Assembly: GCA_946902985.2 (NCBI GenBank)
Contig: OX336393.1
Location: forward strand, 132,336,533 to 132,400,532
Origin: Meconema thalassinum
Taxonomy: Eukaryota; Arthropoda; Insecta; Orthoptera; Tettigoniidae
Direction of reading: 5' to 3'
Length of the DNA stretch: 64,000 bases
Below the pieces are notes generated by a model that saw only the letters and a list, made by a program, of their open reading frames with translations, made no database searches and was not told the origin of the DNA. Both the position numbers and the translations under genes were made by a program. Shown here piece after piece: positions 21,960 through 32,605 of this stretch (positions are counted from its first letter, which is position 1; each line of letters begins with the position of its first letter).

Positions 21960-23338
21960 TGTAACGTGTTTTTCGAGGGGTTTTCATGCCACTGGCATAA
22001 GTCAGTAGGAAGCCATTCTATATTTATTGACGCGGCAAATTGTTCAGCCAAGAGAATTTTTCATGTTAATTTATTATTATTATTAATTTATTATAATTAT
22101 TATTAAGGTATTTTTTCGGAGCATTTTATAAAATTATAAGCATACAGATAGGTTTTCTATGTCTTAGAAAACACTATCAAGCAAATTAGTACGAACGACA
22201 ATATCATAGAAAATTATGTGATAACGGAATTTGACGGAGTTTCGTCAGTTAGGGTATATTGAGAGACATGACTCACTGGGAATTCAAATACGGGCTTAAT
22301 CTTGTCGGGAAGCATGACGCAATCCTGCGTTGCAGCTTAACGAAAAGGCGGATGTATGGAACGGAAAACGACTTAACCCTCCCGCCGAGTGTAATGAGCC
22401 AGAGTGGGGATGTAGCGCGTGGGGAGTAGCCAATCAGTGGAGACCACGTAAGCTAGAAGTCGGCTGAAGAGTGGGGATGCGGCGGGTGCATATATCGTTT
22501 GGCGTGCCATGGAAACGAGGACTATCGTTATAAAATTTAACTAGTATGGTTGCACGAGTGAGTGGCTCCGATGTTCAGTGAAGTTAGCGACTATCTTTGT
22601 GAAACTTAACCATTGTGGTTTTACGTGTTGGTTCCGATGTACGGACCATAAATCTTCATATCTACAAATATATCATCAACAACGAAGGAGATGGCGACAT
22701 CCAGGAGGCTGTGGGAAGCTCACTTCAACATCCAGTACGAGGGAAATGCTACGGCAATTTCCAGTGGTAAGCGCGAATGACACATAACAACGCAATCTCT
22801 CGTCTTTCTTTGCTTCATATTCAGTAATTCAGTAAATTCATAGCTTGGGAATAAGAGTAAAATCAGTAATTTATCCGACTCCGTTTTCACGTAATTTTCT
22901 AGCGGTAATATTTAAATCGCAACGCTCCAATTTAAATTCAAACTTATTATTATTATTAATTTTTCTATACTTGTTTTTATACAATAAATTCATTTCTTTT
23001 AACCATGCAATCTTTGTTTTCAGTAGGTAGCATTAGATATAGACCAATTCCTTCTCCTGATACAATTGTTTGTTGGGTTAATGATCCAATCATGCCACGA
23101 TCTGAGAGTAAAGATTCTTGAAGGTGTTCTACCAGAGCTAGGTGTTGTTAAATACAAATTTAGATTTCAACATAGCGTTGAGGTCTTGGCGCCCATTAAA
23201 ACAACATATCTTAGTAGAAATCAGTATATTTGTCACGCAAAAGTGAGGGCTATAGAAACCATTTCATTTGTACGCTCAACGTGGAGCAAAGTAAATAACA
23301 TTACATTTGTCATCCCAACGTAAGCCAAAAACATTACA
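21960..23338 (+). repeat. Candidate 5' LTR of element 1
   Basis: Begins TGTAACGTG directly at the edge of the duplicated target and ends AACATTACA two bases before the primer site, giving TGTAA/TTACA inverted ends. The interior has AT-rich microsatellites, a TATAAAA-like box, a TCAGT initiator-like motif and an AATAAA at 22983. With no second copy in the window, the boundaries rest on the ends and the primer-site position only. Confidence 0.6.
22529..22579 (+). promoter_or_regulatory. Possible LTR core promoter
   Basis: TATAAAAT at 22529-22536 is followed by TTCAGTG (arthropod initiator TCAGT) at 22574-22580. The spacing of about 45 bp is longer than the usual 25-30, so one of the two may be coincidental. 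Position in the LTR middle, upstream of AATAAA, fits a U3-R-U5 arrangement. Confidence 0.3.
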
Positions 23339-23340
23339 TT

Positions 23341-23357
23341 TGGCGCCCAACGTGGGG
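23341..23357 (+). promoter_or_regulatory. Primer binding site of element 1 (tRNA-Lys CUU type)
   Basis: TGGCGCCCAACGTGGGG is complementary to the 3' end of tRNA-Lys(CUU), whose acceptor/T-arm end reads CCCCACGUUGGGCGCCA. It lies two bases after the LTR end. Two imperfect upstream echoes (CTCAACGTGGAG near 23276; CATCCCAACGTAA near 23311, each beside an ACATTACATT or similar) suggest local duplication of the LTR/PBS border. Confidence 0.85.
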
Positions 23358-23447
23358 ATGAAAACCTAATAACATTTGTGGAAGGAGAAGGGTATATATT
23401 TCTGTGCCTGTATTTTGGGGGTTTTTAATTTATCGGTGTGTATCAGC

Positions 23448-25331
23448 ATGGGTAGTGTTGAGGAAGAGATGAAGTTGCGTAGTGGTCACCAGTTGGATAG
23501 TGAAGATACGAGCAGTATGGCTAGTCTTGGAAATGAAATCAGTACAGGGATGTCGGAGGTAAATCCCGATACTGAGGGGGGTAATCAAAACAGTCAAGCA
23601 GGGTTAGAGAGTTCGCTTCTCCAATTTATGCAACAAAACAAAATTAGTACTGATGCTCTAAACTCTAGACTTGAACAATATAGTAGGGAAAATAAAGAGA
23701 GTACTGAAGCTTTAAACACTAGACTTGAACAAAATAGTAGGGAAAATAAAGAGAGTACTGAAGCTTTAAACGCTAAACTTGAACAAAATAGTAGGGAAAA
23801 TAAAGAGAGTACTGAAGCTTTAAACACTAGACTTGAACAAAATAGTAGGGAAAATAAAGAGAGTAATAGGGAGCTGAGTGATAGTTTAAATGCTAAATTG
23901 GAACAGAGCAGTAAGGAAGTGAGCAATAAATTAAATGTGAAATTTGAAGAGAACGATCTAAAATTAGATAAGAAATTTGAGCAGATTAGAGGAGAAATCA
24001 CAGGGGTGGTGGAAGAGAAGGCTAAAGAAATTGTAGCAGATGTAGATAGAAAGTTAGGAAAAGTACAGGAGGAGTTGGAAATTAGAATCAGTACACAGGC
24101 TGAAAATTTAAAAGAACTAGTGCAACTTGAAACACAGCAGGTCAAAAAGCAATTGGGGGGAGAAATTGATAAGATTCAGGTAGCAACAAAAGAGGTTAAA
24201 GAACAGCTGGGGGGAAGAATTGATAAAGTACATACAGAAATAATCACTTTAAGGGAGAGGAATAAGGAAAGCATTAATGAGATTAGTGAGAAACAAGCTG
24301 AGTTAAGTGGTAAAGTTGAAGCATCGGAAGGGAGCATTAGGTTAACTGTAACTAATATCGAAAGAAAAGCTGAGGAGAAAATTGCTGAGTTAGAACAGAA
24401 GTTGAAAGCTAGAATTAGGCAGGAAAATAGCCAGAGTAGGCCAGTTTATGTGAATAGCACACACAGGGAAATAGAACTAGGCAAATTTAGTAATCGTCAG
24501 GGTTGTCCAATGGAGTTCATGAATACTATAGAAAATAAATTCGGGGAGAGGTTGGAAGATGGTAGTGTTGAGTGGTGCCAGGCAGTTGAAATTTTAGAGC
24601 AAGCGTTTGTAGGGGAGACAAGAAACTGGTTTGCTGTCTACAGAGACAATTTTGAGAATATAACAGATTTCAAAGTTAAATTTTGTGAGAAATTTTGGAA
24701 TGAGGTCATTCAGTCTCAGCATCGTGAGGGAATTGTGTGTGGGAAATATAACCCGAGAGGCAACTGCACTATGACCGAGTACTTTTTAGGACAGGTATTA
24801 ACGTGCAAATGTCTAGATGGTTTGAAGGAGGAGAGTGATGTAGTCAGGCTATTACTAAGACATTTTCCATACAGAATCAAAGAAGCTGCCTGTATCCAAA
24901 ATGTTAAATCTATCTCACAAGTGGAGAATTTATTGAGTACATTCGATGCTCTGGGAAGAGGCGGTTACGAGGAGAATTTCGGTAGGAACCAGGGTAACAA
25001 TAATAACAGGCCTAATGAGAATAGGAACCAGGAAGTTCAAGGGAACAGTGGCGAAGGAGCCAGCGTTCAAAATAGGAGGAACCAAAATAGTAATAATAAT
25101 AATCAGCATAACCAGTACAGAGGAAATGGGTATGGTACGAACTACCAAGGTAGAAATAATGATTTCAGGGGAAATCAAGGCCGAAATAACGATTATAGGG
25201 GTAACCAAGGGCGGTATAATAATAATAATAATTATAACCAGAACAGGCGCAAGGAAGGAATCAGCCCAATGGTAATAACGGACAGAGAGATACCGTTAAT
25301 ACAACCCAGAACAACCAGACCAGTGCAGTAG
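23448..25331 (+). CDS. gag: Gag polyprotein of element 1
   Basis: Structural protein of the retrotransposon particle. I prefer the ATG at 23448 (MGSVEEEMKLRSG...) over 23376, because the 24 residues between are hydrophobic and unlike Gag. Layout of the roughly 627 residues: charged N-terminus; a long coiled coil (about 60-350) with an 18-residue unit ENKESTEALNTRLEQNSR repeated about four times (54-bp DNA repeats at 23670, 23724, 23778, 23832); a capsid-like retrotransposon gag domain (about 365-525, with WFAVYRDNFENITDFKVKF); then an Asn/Arg/Gly-rich tail. No CCHC zinc knuckle is present, so RNA binding is probably by the basic N/R/G tail. The stop at 25329-25331 looks premature: a one-base loss near 25258 shifts the frame. 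The original frame continues to TAA at 25388-25390. Confidence 0.85.
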   Translation: MGSVEEEMKLRSGHQLDSEDTSSMASLGNEISTGMSEVNPDTEGGNQNSQAGLESSLLQFMQQNKISTDALNSRLEQYSRENKESTEALNTRLEQNSRENKESTEALNAKLEQNSRENKESTEALNTRLEQNSRENKESNRELSDSLNAKLEQSSKEVSNKLNVKFEENDLKLDKKFEQIRGEITGVVEEKAKEIVADVDRKLGKVQEELEIRISTQAENLKELVQLETQQVKKQLGGEIDKIQVATKEVKEQLGGRIDKVHTEIITLRERNKESINEISEKQAELSGKVEASEGSIRLTVTNIERKAEEKIAELEQKLKARIRQENSQSRPVYVNSTHREIELGKFSNRQGCPMEFMNTIENKFGERLEDGSVEWCQAVEILEQAFVGETRNWFAVYRDNFENITDFKVKFCEKFWNEVIQSQHREGIVCGKYNPRGNCTMTEYFLGQVLTCKCLDGLKEESDVVRLLLRHFPYRIKEAACIQNVKSISQVENLLSTFDALGRGGYEENFGRNQGNNNNRPNENRNQEVQGNSGEGASVQNRRNQNSNNNNQHNQYRGNGYGTNYQGRNNDFRGNQGRNNDYRGNQGRYNNNNNYNQNRRKEGISPMVITDREIPLIQPRTTRPVQ

Positions 25332-25356
25332 TCAGTAGTACTACACCAAGCGGTAG

Positions 25357-25408
25357 CAATACTTTAAACACGAACCAGGCTGCGATGTAAGGTCAGAATC
25401 TCAGTCTG
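25357..25408 (+). promoter_or_regulatory. -1 programmed frameshift signal between gag and pol
   Basis: TTTAAAC at 25363-25369 lies in the original gag frame as T TTA AAC, the canonical X XXY YYZ slippery heptamer. The pol frame is open from 25357 and the original gag frame stops at 25390, so the heptamer falls inside the 34-base overlap in the right -1 relation. Six bases later CAGGCTG (25376-25382) can pair with CAGTCTG (25402-25408), a 7-bp stem with one G-U pair and a 19-base loop, at ideal distance to stimulate slippage. The upstream gag indel means ribosomes in this copy stop before reaching it. Confidence 0.78.
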
Positions 25409-28400
25409 TAACATGCCCTGTCCATACACTTATACAGGAACCCTATGACCTAAATGTAAGAAATGAATTATTACGTGAACTAAATGATGAAGGTATTATT
25501 CAGGAAGTGGCTAGTAAGAGCCCCATAGTTAAATTTAACGTGTCCGAGGCGTACACAGATGTTTTAATTGATAGTGGTTGTATGAAGAGTTGCATAAGTA
25601 GTGCATTTTATGATAAAATGAAAGGAACTGGAGTAAATTTCGAGGAGATTCCAATTAAAAGCACTTTTGTTATCACAGCTGTTGGGAAGAGGTCTAAAGT
25701 AATTTCTAAACAAGTTTTAGTAGACATTAAAATTAATAATCATGTAGAGAAGCAGATTTGCCTTGTAATTCCAAATTTAGTATTCAGTGTTATCTTGGGT
25801 TCAGAGTGGCTAAGTAGAGTGTCTGGTAACTTATGTTATGATGTAGGGAGTTTGAAATTTAAATGGGGAGATTTTGAAGTAGAAGTAGCGTTCAATGACC
25901 AAATTCAGAGAAGTAGTATTGTAGGTGTGATTTGTACTTTAAATGAGATATCGCCAGCCGTAGAGCGGGGTTCTCCATGTTTAGTGGGCAGTGTGATCAC
26001 GAACGGAAATCTAGAGGACTCGTTACGTGATGCTGCATTTCAGGGAAATATAGAGGTGGAACAATGTGTTCGGCTCTATGATGTGTTATTGTGTAATAGG
26101 AGAGTTTTTGAGGATCGCATTGGTATGGCCAATTGCTATACACATTCATTGAACGTTATTGATAGGTCAGTATTCACAGGGCATAGATATCCTGTACCTT
26201 TCGCTTATCAGAGTGCAGTTGGGGCACAAATTAATCAGATGCTTGAAGATGGGATTATTGAGCACTCTAACAGTCCATATGTTAATTCTTTGATCACGGT
26301 ACCCAAGACCGACAGTTCGTATTTGTTTAGACGCTCGTTTGATTAACAGTAGAATTAGTTCAGATCAGCTGAAGTCTATGTCAATAGAGGAATTAATGCA
26401 AACATTTGAGGGGAAGAAGTATTTCACTTGTGTAGATTTGAGTTCCAGTTTTTGGCAAGTGCCACTTATGAACGAAGATAGACCATTTACAGCTTTTAGT
26501 CATAAATATAACCTTTATCAATTTTGTAGAACACCTTATGGGTTAATGAGTAGTTCAGCAGCTTTAATCAGGGCTTTAAACATCGCATTAGGGGATGACA
26601 CAGGAGAGTTTGTAACCATTTACATTGATGATATGGTAATTAGTTCACGCAGTTTTGAGGAGCATCTACGTCATTTAAATGTAGTTTTTCAGAAGTTAGA
26701 TCAGGCAGGGTTCACTTTGAAGCTGTCTAAGTCGTCATTCTGTCAGTCAGAAGTGACATTTTTAGGTCATAGAGTGTCGAGTAGAGGTGTGACACCAGAG
26801 GAACGTATGGTTAATGAGATTCTTAAAGCAGAGGTGCCACAGAATGTTAAACAGTTAAAAACTTACCTGGGAATTTGCAACTTTTTCAGGAGATTTGTTC
26901 TTAAATACTCAGGGTTGGTAGAACCATTCAGGGAATTGCTTAAAAATGGGACTCGGTGGAGTTGGGAATCCAAGCATGATCAGGCTTTCAGAGAGCTAAA
27001 GGAAGGGTTTGAGAAAGCTGTAGTGCTGAAATATCCTTTAAAAGATAAGGAATATGTGGTTATGACAGATGCTTCACATATAGGCATTGCTGGAGTGTTA
27101 TGTCAGAAAGATGATAAGGGTAATCTGTGCATTGCATCTTTAGCCTCGCGAGGACTGACAGCAGCAGAGAAAAGATACACGATTACTGAGTTAGAGCTTT
27201 TAGGTATTGTTTTCAGTTTAGGGAAATTTAGAATGTATTTAGTAGGGGGGAAATTTGAGATCCATACAGATCACCATGCATTACTGTATATGATGACTTG
27301 TAAACTCAGTTCTAACAGAGTTAGTAGGTGGATTCTTGCTCTGCAGGAATACGAATTCACAGTAAAATATATTAAAGGTAAAGATAACATTCTTGCAGAC
27401 ATGCTATCAAGGGACACTAATTTATGTAGGGATAATCCTGTGGTTAAAGCAGAGGACGGTATTTTAATATGTGCATGTGTGGACAGTAGCAACAGGGCAT
27501 CGTTACAGACACTGATAAATATGCTAGTGGAGCAACGTGATGACGTTAAGTTAGGGGAGCCACTGGCAAGGTTGGAAATAGGTGAAGAAGAGTATGTGAA
27601 AGTAGGACGGTTCACGTACAAGATGCAGGATGGGCTTCTTGCACGGAAATGTAGGAATAACCGGTGGGCAATATGTGTTCCTGCCACTTTGCGGGAGGAG
27701 CTAATTTGCTTCATTCATAGGGAATTAGGACACTTTGGTGCTGCCAAGGTCTTCTATCAAATTGGTCGTGACTTCATTTGGAGTAAAATGGGAAGGGATG
27801 TTAGGTGGATTTTAGCCAAGTGTGACACCTGTCAAAGGAGTAAATATCCAGTTAAATATTTAGTGGGGGAGAGATCTGCAGTTCTCACCAGTAGTCCCAG
27901 CGAACTACTGTGTGTGGATTTGTTTGGCCCGATCGTTAAAGGACAGTACGGCTACGAGTACATTTTTATAGTTATTGACGCTTTTAGTAAGTATGTCAAG
28001 CTATATCGGCTAAGGAAAGCCACGGGACTAGCGTGTAGCCGTCTGATCATTAATAAGTATGTACCTGAGTTTGGCCTTCGTCTCAGGATACTATCTGACA
28101 GTGGACCACAGTTTACTGCAAAGAAATGGAGAACCAGTATGCAGGAAGCTGATATAACACACGTTCATTCCTCTGTAAGGTACCCTCAGGGTAATTCTGC
28201 AGAGCGTCCATTAAGGGAAGTGGCTCGTCATTTTCGGACTCTAGTGCATGACAAGCATACGGCCTGGGTTGGACATCTTCCCAAGGTCGAGACTTGGCTG
28301 AATTCTGTCCAACATGAGAGCACGAAATTGATGCCATACGAAGTTCACTTCGGAAAGAGACCACAAAATGAACTAGTGAGGGTGTTGGGATTAAATGAGG

Positions 28401-28711
28401 GTAAGCAACCGGGGATGGATTACATTGTCCAGTTGGCGAAACAGAATTTATCTAAGCCAGCACAAAAGAGAATTCGCCAACAGAAAGAAACTAAATTTGA
28501 CCTATTCGAGCCGGGAGACAGAGTCTTACTTAGAGTGCCGAAACAGTCAAATAAGCTAGAGAAAGTCATGTCCAAGTTCTTTTATCTCTACGAGGGCCCA
28601 TTTATAGTTTCCAAACGTATTGGAAAAACAGCATATGTGCTGGAGGATAGTAAGGGAAACAGATTATACGGAACGTATAATATACATAGTCTACGAAAAT
28701 ATGTGTCATAA
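25357..28711 (+). pseudogene. pol: Pol polyprotein of element 1, frameshifted
   Basis: Encodes protease, reverse transcriptase, RNase H and integrase. Frame 1 runs 25357-26346 and frame 2 continues to 28711. The switch near 26312, just before the RT motif VRICLDAR, is a one-base gain or two-base loss. Protease active site LIDSG at 25564-25578 (DSG rather than the commoner DTG), with ILGSEWL downstream. RT catalytic motif YIDDM at 26621-26635. RNase H acidic residues in VMTDAS, TELELL and HTDHHAL. Integrase zinc motif HRELGH ... CDTC (about 27715-27830), then CVDLFGP, LSDSGPQF and the Glu of NSAERPL for the D,D,E core. The C-terminus has YEGPFIV, a GPY/F module of Ty3/gypsy integrases. No env follows. 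Apart from the one shift the reading frame is intact, so inactivation is recent. Confidence 0.88.
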
Positions 28712-29301
28712 AGTGAGTGTGTTTAGCTGGCGAGCCAGCCTATCAAATGAGTAAGTGTGGTATTTGGTGCGTGGAAGATCTGGTCTTCAAGGCAGGCGTA
28801 TCAGAAGTCACACAGGGGGGTAGTATGTAAGTAAATGAGAGTTTTTAAGGTACAGGGAAATATGACGGGATTGTCGGATGCTCTTGAGCACTAAAATGTC
28901 TCGATACACCAAGGCCAGAATTTGGTAGCGCTGGTGAATTCCCATTTGCCTCCAAGAGATGGGTGAGCGCTTGGACAGGGTATTTTTGCTTAAGGCGTCC
29001 ACGAGGCAAAAGATGGGCCATCAGAAGGCGAGACAGTCCTTCATGAAACTCATACATATCAGCACACGTGATTTCTGTTTACGGCCTCGCCATGTAAGAT
29101 TTGTAAGTGTGAAATTTAGGTAATTTGTTCAAAGGTATTATTTGTGTGAGGAGAACTGGTCTGTGTTGAGAACTAGTATTAAGTAGAATATGGTCTACGG
29201 GAACTTAACAAGACAGGGCGATTACGGCACAGAAATATTTGGTGTTATATGTAATGCGCATTTACTGGTTTTTTTCAGAAGTCAGTATTAATTTAATCTA
29301 C
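28712..29301 (+). other. 3' untranslated region of element 1, truncated
   Basis: Non-coding sequence after the pol stop. A polypurine-like tract ACACAGGGGGGTAG is at 28811-28824 and would normally precede a 3' LTR, but what follows does not match the 5' LTR candidate. It runs directly into the left LTR of element 2. Confidence 0.5.
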
Positions 29302-32265
29302 TGAACCCTTGCAAAGAAGCTTATGAGACTCAGTTTCGGGGGGTGTAACAGTCCATATCGTAAGTTGTTGTTAAAGCGCTTCATTAACATGCAGGGTATA
29401 ACAAAATAACATGCAGGAAAAAGTGAAGCCAGGGTTAAAACAAATGAATTTAATAAACAGATCAGCTATTTACAACAAGAATTAACAAAACAAACTCCCA
29501 TATGACTCGCACTGAATAAATTAAATATGCCAAAACTAGGCCAAATCTCATGAGAGATTAATACTCGGACCAAGTGTCCCAAAGAAAATCAACAAAAGTG
29601 ACAAATGTATGCGCGTGTGCTGTTCTACATGCTTCACGATGAGTACAATCGAATGCATGATTCGTCATCATCCAGAATAAACTTTCAGACGACGACTCCA
29701 CATTGCTTATAGCTAGACAGACGCGGGGAACAACTATACAACACTTAAAACTAAACCGACACTTCCTATACTTAAAATAAACAACACAACAATTTCCGCG
29801 TGAAATTGGAATGAAAACTGCCGTAGCAAAACATTACTGCCTAAAATTAGGACTTCTCACACAAATCAAGACAAGTAAGTTAGTTAACACGTGACCAATA
29901 AAAGAAATACACATATGACCGCCGTCATTTATACAAGTACACTACCACTACACCACACGGGTGTCACATACTAAATTACATGAATTGAGTCATAAACAAA
30001 TCACTAGGCTCAAGGTCAACATTTACATTATTAACACAAAATTCTATCCATACAACATGCAATAATCCGTCACACACATGGCGAACTCCCCAATTAATTA
30101 TGGTTCAAAATAACCATCACAAAGAACAGGTTTGCTACTTGAAAGCTTAAAGGGGGCCAGTCGGGACATAGGACTGCCTAACAAAAATAAGTCACCAGGC
30201 TAGAAGGGCGATTCGTGGAAATCTGCATATCTGTCAACCCACGTGTCACAATAACCTCGACCTCCAAAGGACGGGATCGAATCTCGAAGAAGCGTGCCCC
30301 AAAGCACAATAATACGTGTGTGTGTGTCAGAACAAAATATCCCGGCATTTCCCCTAGGAAATCCAAGAATCAGCAGTATGGACAAGGAACAGCGGTCTCC
30401 CTAGAGCACCCTGGACTTTCCATCAAAAAAATACAACAACAAAATATGAGGGCGGTAGGACCTCTACCCCTCTTCACGTAGAATCAACACACACATGACA
30501 CAATAACACACACAGAATCACACGTATGGGTTTGACAGGCCCTGAAATAAAATGACATAAATATTTTCCACTCGCTGGCGCCTCCGTTCTACGCCGTGAC
30601 TAATTAACCTTAAAAGGACTCAAAAAAATCTAAAAATTTAATACTAAGGTGTTCTACAGTTACATCTTAAATTGTTGAACTCAGCAACCCTAATATGAAT
30701 AATAACCTGTTCAGCAAACATCTTACAGTAATTACCTCCCTTACCTATCAAAAATATGAACTTTAATAAAGCACCACTTATCGAATGTAACGGGTTCCGC
30801 ATTTGCATGGATAAAAATCACGTACACGCGCCGTATACTTTAAATATGACTCCAAAGAAAAGTAAATAGACAACAAACACTTTGGCCACGTGCCAACGTA
30901 CATTTAAAACAATTAGTGTCGGTACAAGGAAAACACTCTAAAACAAGAAAAAGAAAAATGAACTATTTACAAAGTTCCCCCGCCAATCTAACTACATAAT
31001 TGAATAATCAATTGTTGTACATCACCGTCTCAGCTTGTAGAACATATGACCTCCATCTCAGCCCATTTCCCTATGGGAAAATTAGCACTCCATCGTTGTC
31101 TTCATAGAAGCGTCGGACATCACTCCGGCTCCTGACCACACGTTGGACATCTTCGCCCACAAATAGTCCTATGCGATTAATCACGATGACTTTCCCTAAT
31201 TCTCGCTCACACACGCACGATACACACATGAAAAATACAATAAAAGTTTACAAGAAATATACACTTCGAGTCCATCGTCACTGGCTCGACAATACAAGTT
31301 TTAGAGTCTGACTGACTCACAGTCGCTATCTCGCTCGGTAATCTCTACTGCTCTGCTTGACCTTCGCTCGGGTGAGCGCTAATTAGAATGTTACTCAAGT
31401 CTTGCCCCCAAAGAGCTGAAATAGTTGTCTTTAAGATAATATTCAAGTTTCAGATCACCACGCAAACTGGCGTGAAATTAGCTCACTGAGCTCACAAATT
31501 ATTTGACTTCAAATAATATATTAGAGCTTTAAAAATCGCTACACAAACTAACGTGAAGTTAGCTCATCAGAGCTCACAAATAAAATGACTTCGAATAATA
31601 TTAGAGCGTTAAAATCACTACGCAAACTGGCGTGAAGTTAGCCCATCAGAGCTCCAAAACGAATGACTTCGAATAATATTAGAGCGTTAAAATCACTACG
31701 CAAACTGTCGTGAAGTTAGCCCATCAGAGCTCCAAAACGAATGACATCGAACAGCGTCTCGTCGGTCAATTTATTAGAAACTGACAGGGGGATGAGGAGT
31801 GCGGTAAATTAAGAAAAAAATTCCAGAGTTTTCATCTCGCACACACGGGACTAGTGTCACTCGTCATCAATTAATTCAAATGTCTCAGCGCACTCGTGCG
31901 GAGATTATTCCGATCGGCGATTCTTTAGATAATCAATTCCGCGCGCCTTTTACCACTGACGCCATCCATCGCGTGATCTTGGCTTGGTCTCTCCTGATTG
32001 GGTGATTCAATCGTAGGTCGGTTGCAAGTAACTCATGACCATCCCTTTATGATTCCAATTCTGGTGCAAGTTGTTACACAATTTGGCCTTGAACTCAGCT
32101 TACCCGGCCATTTTCAAGAATAGCTTCCAAGCGCTACTTCTGTGGCAATCATTGCGACACGCTAACTTGCCTTTATCCTCGTCAACTTCCACAAATACTG
32201 CCTGGGCTGCAGTAATAATAATAATAAATTATGAATACTTATTTATCGTAGATAATACGGGTTCA
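29302..32265 (-). repeat. 3' LTR of element 2
   Basis: 2964 bp, direct repeat of 38881-41848. It contains a four-unit tandem array (31461-31750). 30871-31549 is identical, as far as I can see, to 40453-41131, while the rest differs by about 2-3%. Inside lies a second pair of LTR-like ends on plus: TTTCGGGGGG then TGTAACAG at 29344, and TTGTTACA ending at 32078. Open frames at 30178-30481 and 32071-32556 are conserved between LTRs only because the LTRs are copies. Confidence 0.92.
31461..31750 (-). repeat. Four tandem units of about 79 bp in the 3' LTR
   Basis: CGCAAACTGGCGTGAAATTA-type unit starts at 31461, 31542, 31621 and 31699 (periods 81, 79, 78). Each contains AGCTCATCAGAGCTC and ATGACTTCGAATAATATTAG. 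Tandem arrays in LTRs often act as enhancer-like blocks in other retroelements; that role here is inference. Confidence 0.85.
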
Positions 32266-32605
32266 TTTATCCTCAGCAAGGTTTTGAAATTCGAAGCGAT
32301 TGATTTGGATTTCAAAAACAATATCCACAGTAGTAACAACAACATCTCTTTAGTATCTCACTCAGCTGCTCGAGTGTACACTCCACTGACCCATTTAGTG
32401 TGCGCGCTCCCTCGCCGGAATGTCATTCATACTTCTTCGCTAGACCTCCCCTTCTCCTCACGTGATTGCCCCTCCTGTCGTCTCAGCTGCTTGTTGTTTA
32501 CAAACAAAGCGCTCTCTCTCTCAAGCACTCCATGGCCACGTACATTTGAGTGTTAGCTCTCAAAAATAAAATTCTGCAATAATGATTCTGCACACATAAT
32601 CCTTC

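Larger units (their letters stand above)
21960..29301 (+). mobile_element. Element 1: Ty3/gypsy-type LTR retrotransposon, 3' LTR not found
   Basis: The order is candidate LTR, primer binding site, gag, protease, RT, RNase H, integrase with a GPF-type C-terminus, which is the Ty3/gypsy order. The tRNA-Lys(CUU) primer type recalls the Osvaldo/Ulysses group, an inference. No sequence after pol repeats the 5' LTR within the window. Element 2 starts 590 bp beyond the pol stop at 29302, so the 3' end was lost or interrupted. Two single-base frame disruptions (near 25258 and 26312) disable this copy. Confidence 0.85.

Noticed and set aside
23594..24145. 183-aa minus-strand ORF rich in S, L and F
   Set aside because: It is the antisense shadow of the gag coiled-coil repeats; its periodic sequence mirrors the 54-bp units.
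29344..32078. 3' LTR of element 1 starting at TGTAACAG after the G6 tract
   Set aside because: It shares the TGTAAC start and a good polypurine tract, but does not match the 5' LTR candidate at 21960-23338. The unit is part of a longer repeat with its own ends on element 2.
32071..32556. 161-aa plus-strand ORF as an env or accessory gene
   Set aside because: It is antisense to element 2, spans the LTR border, and has no signal peptide, transmembrane segment or family resemblance.
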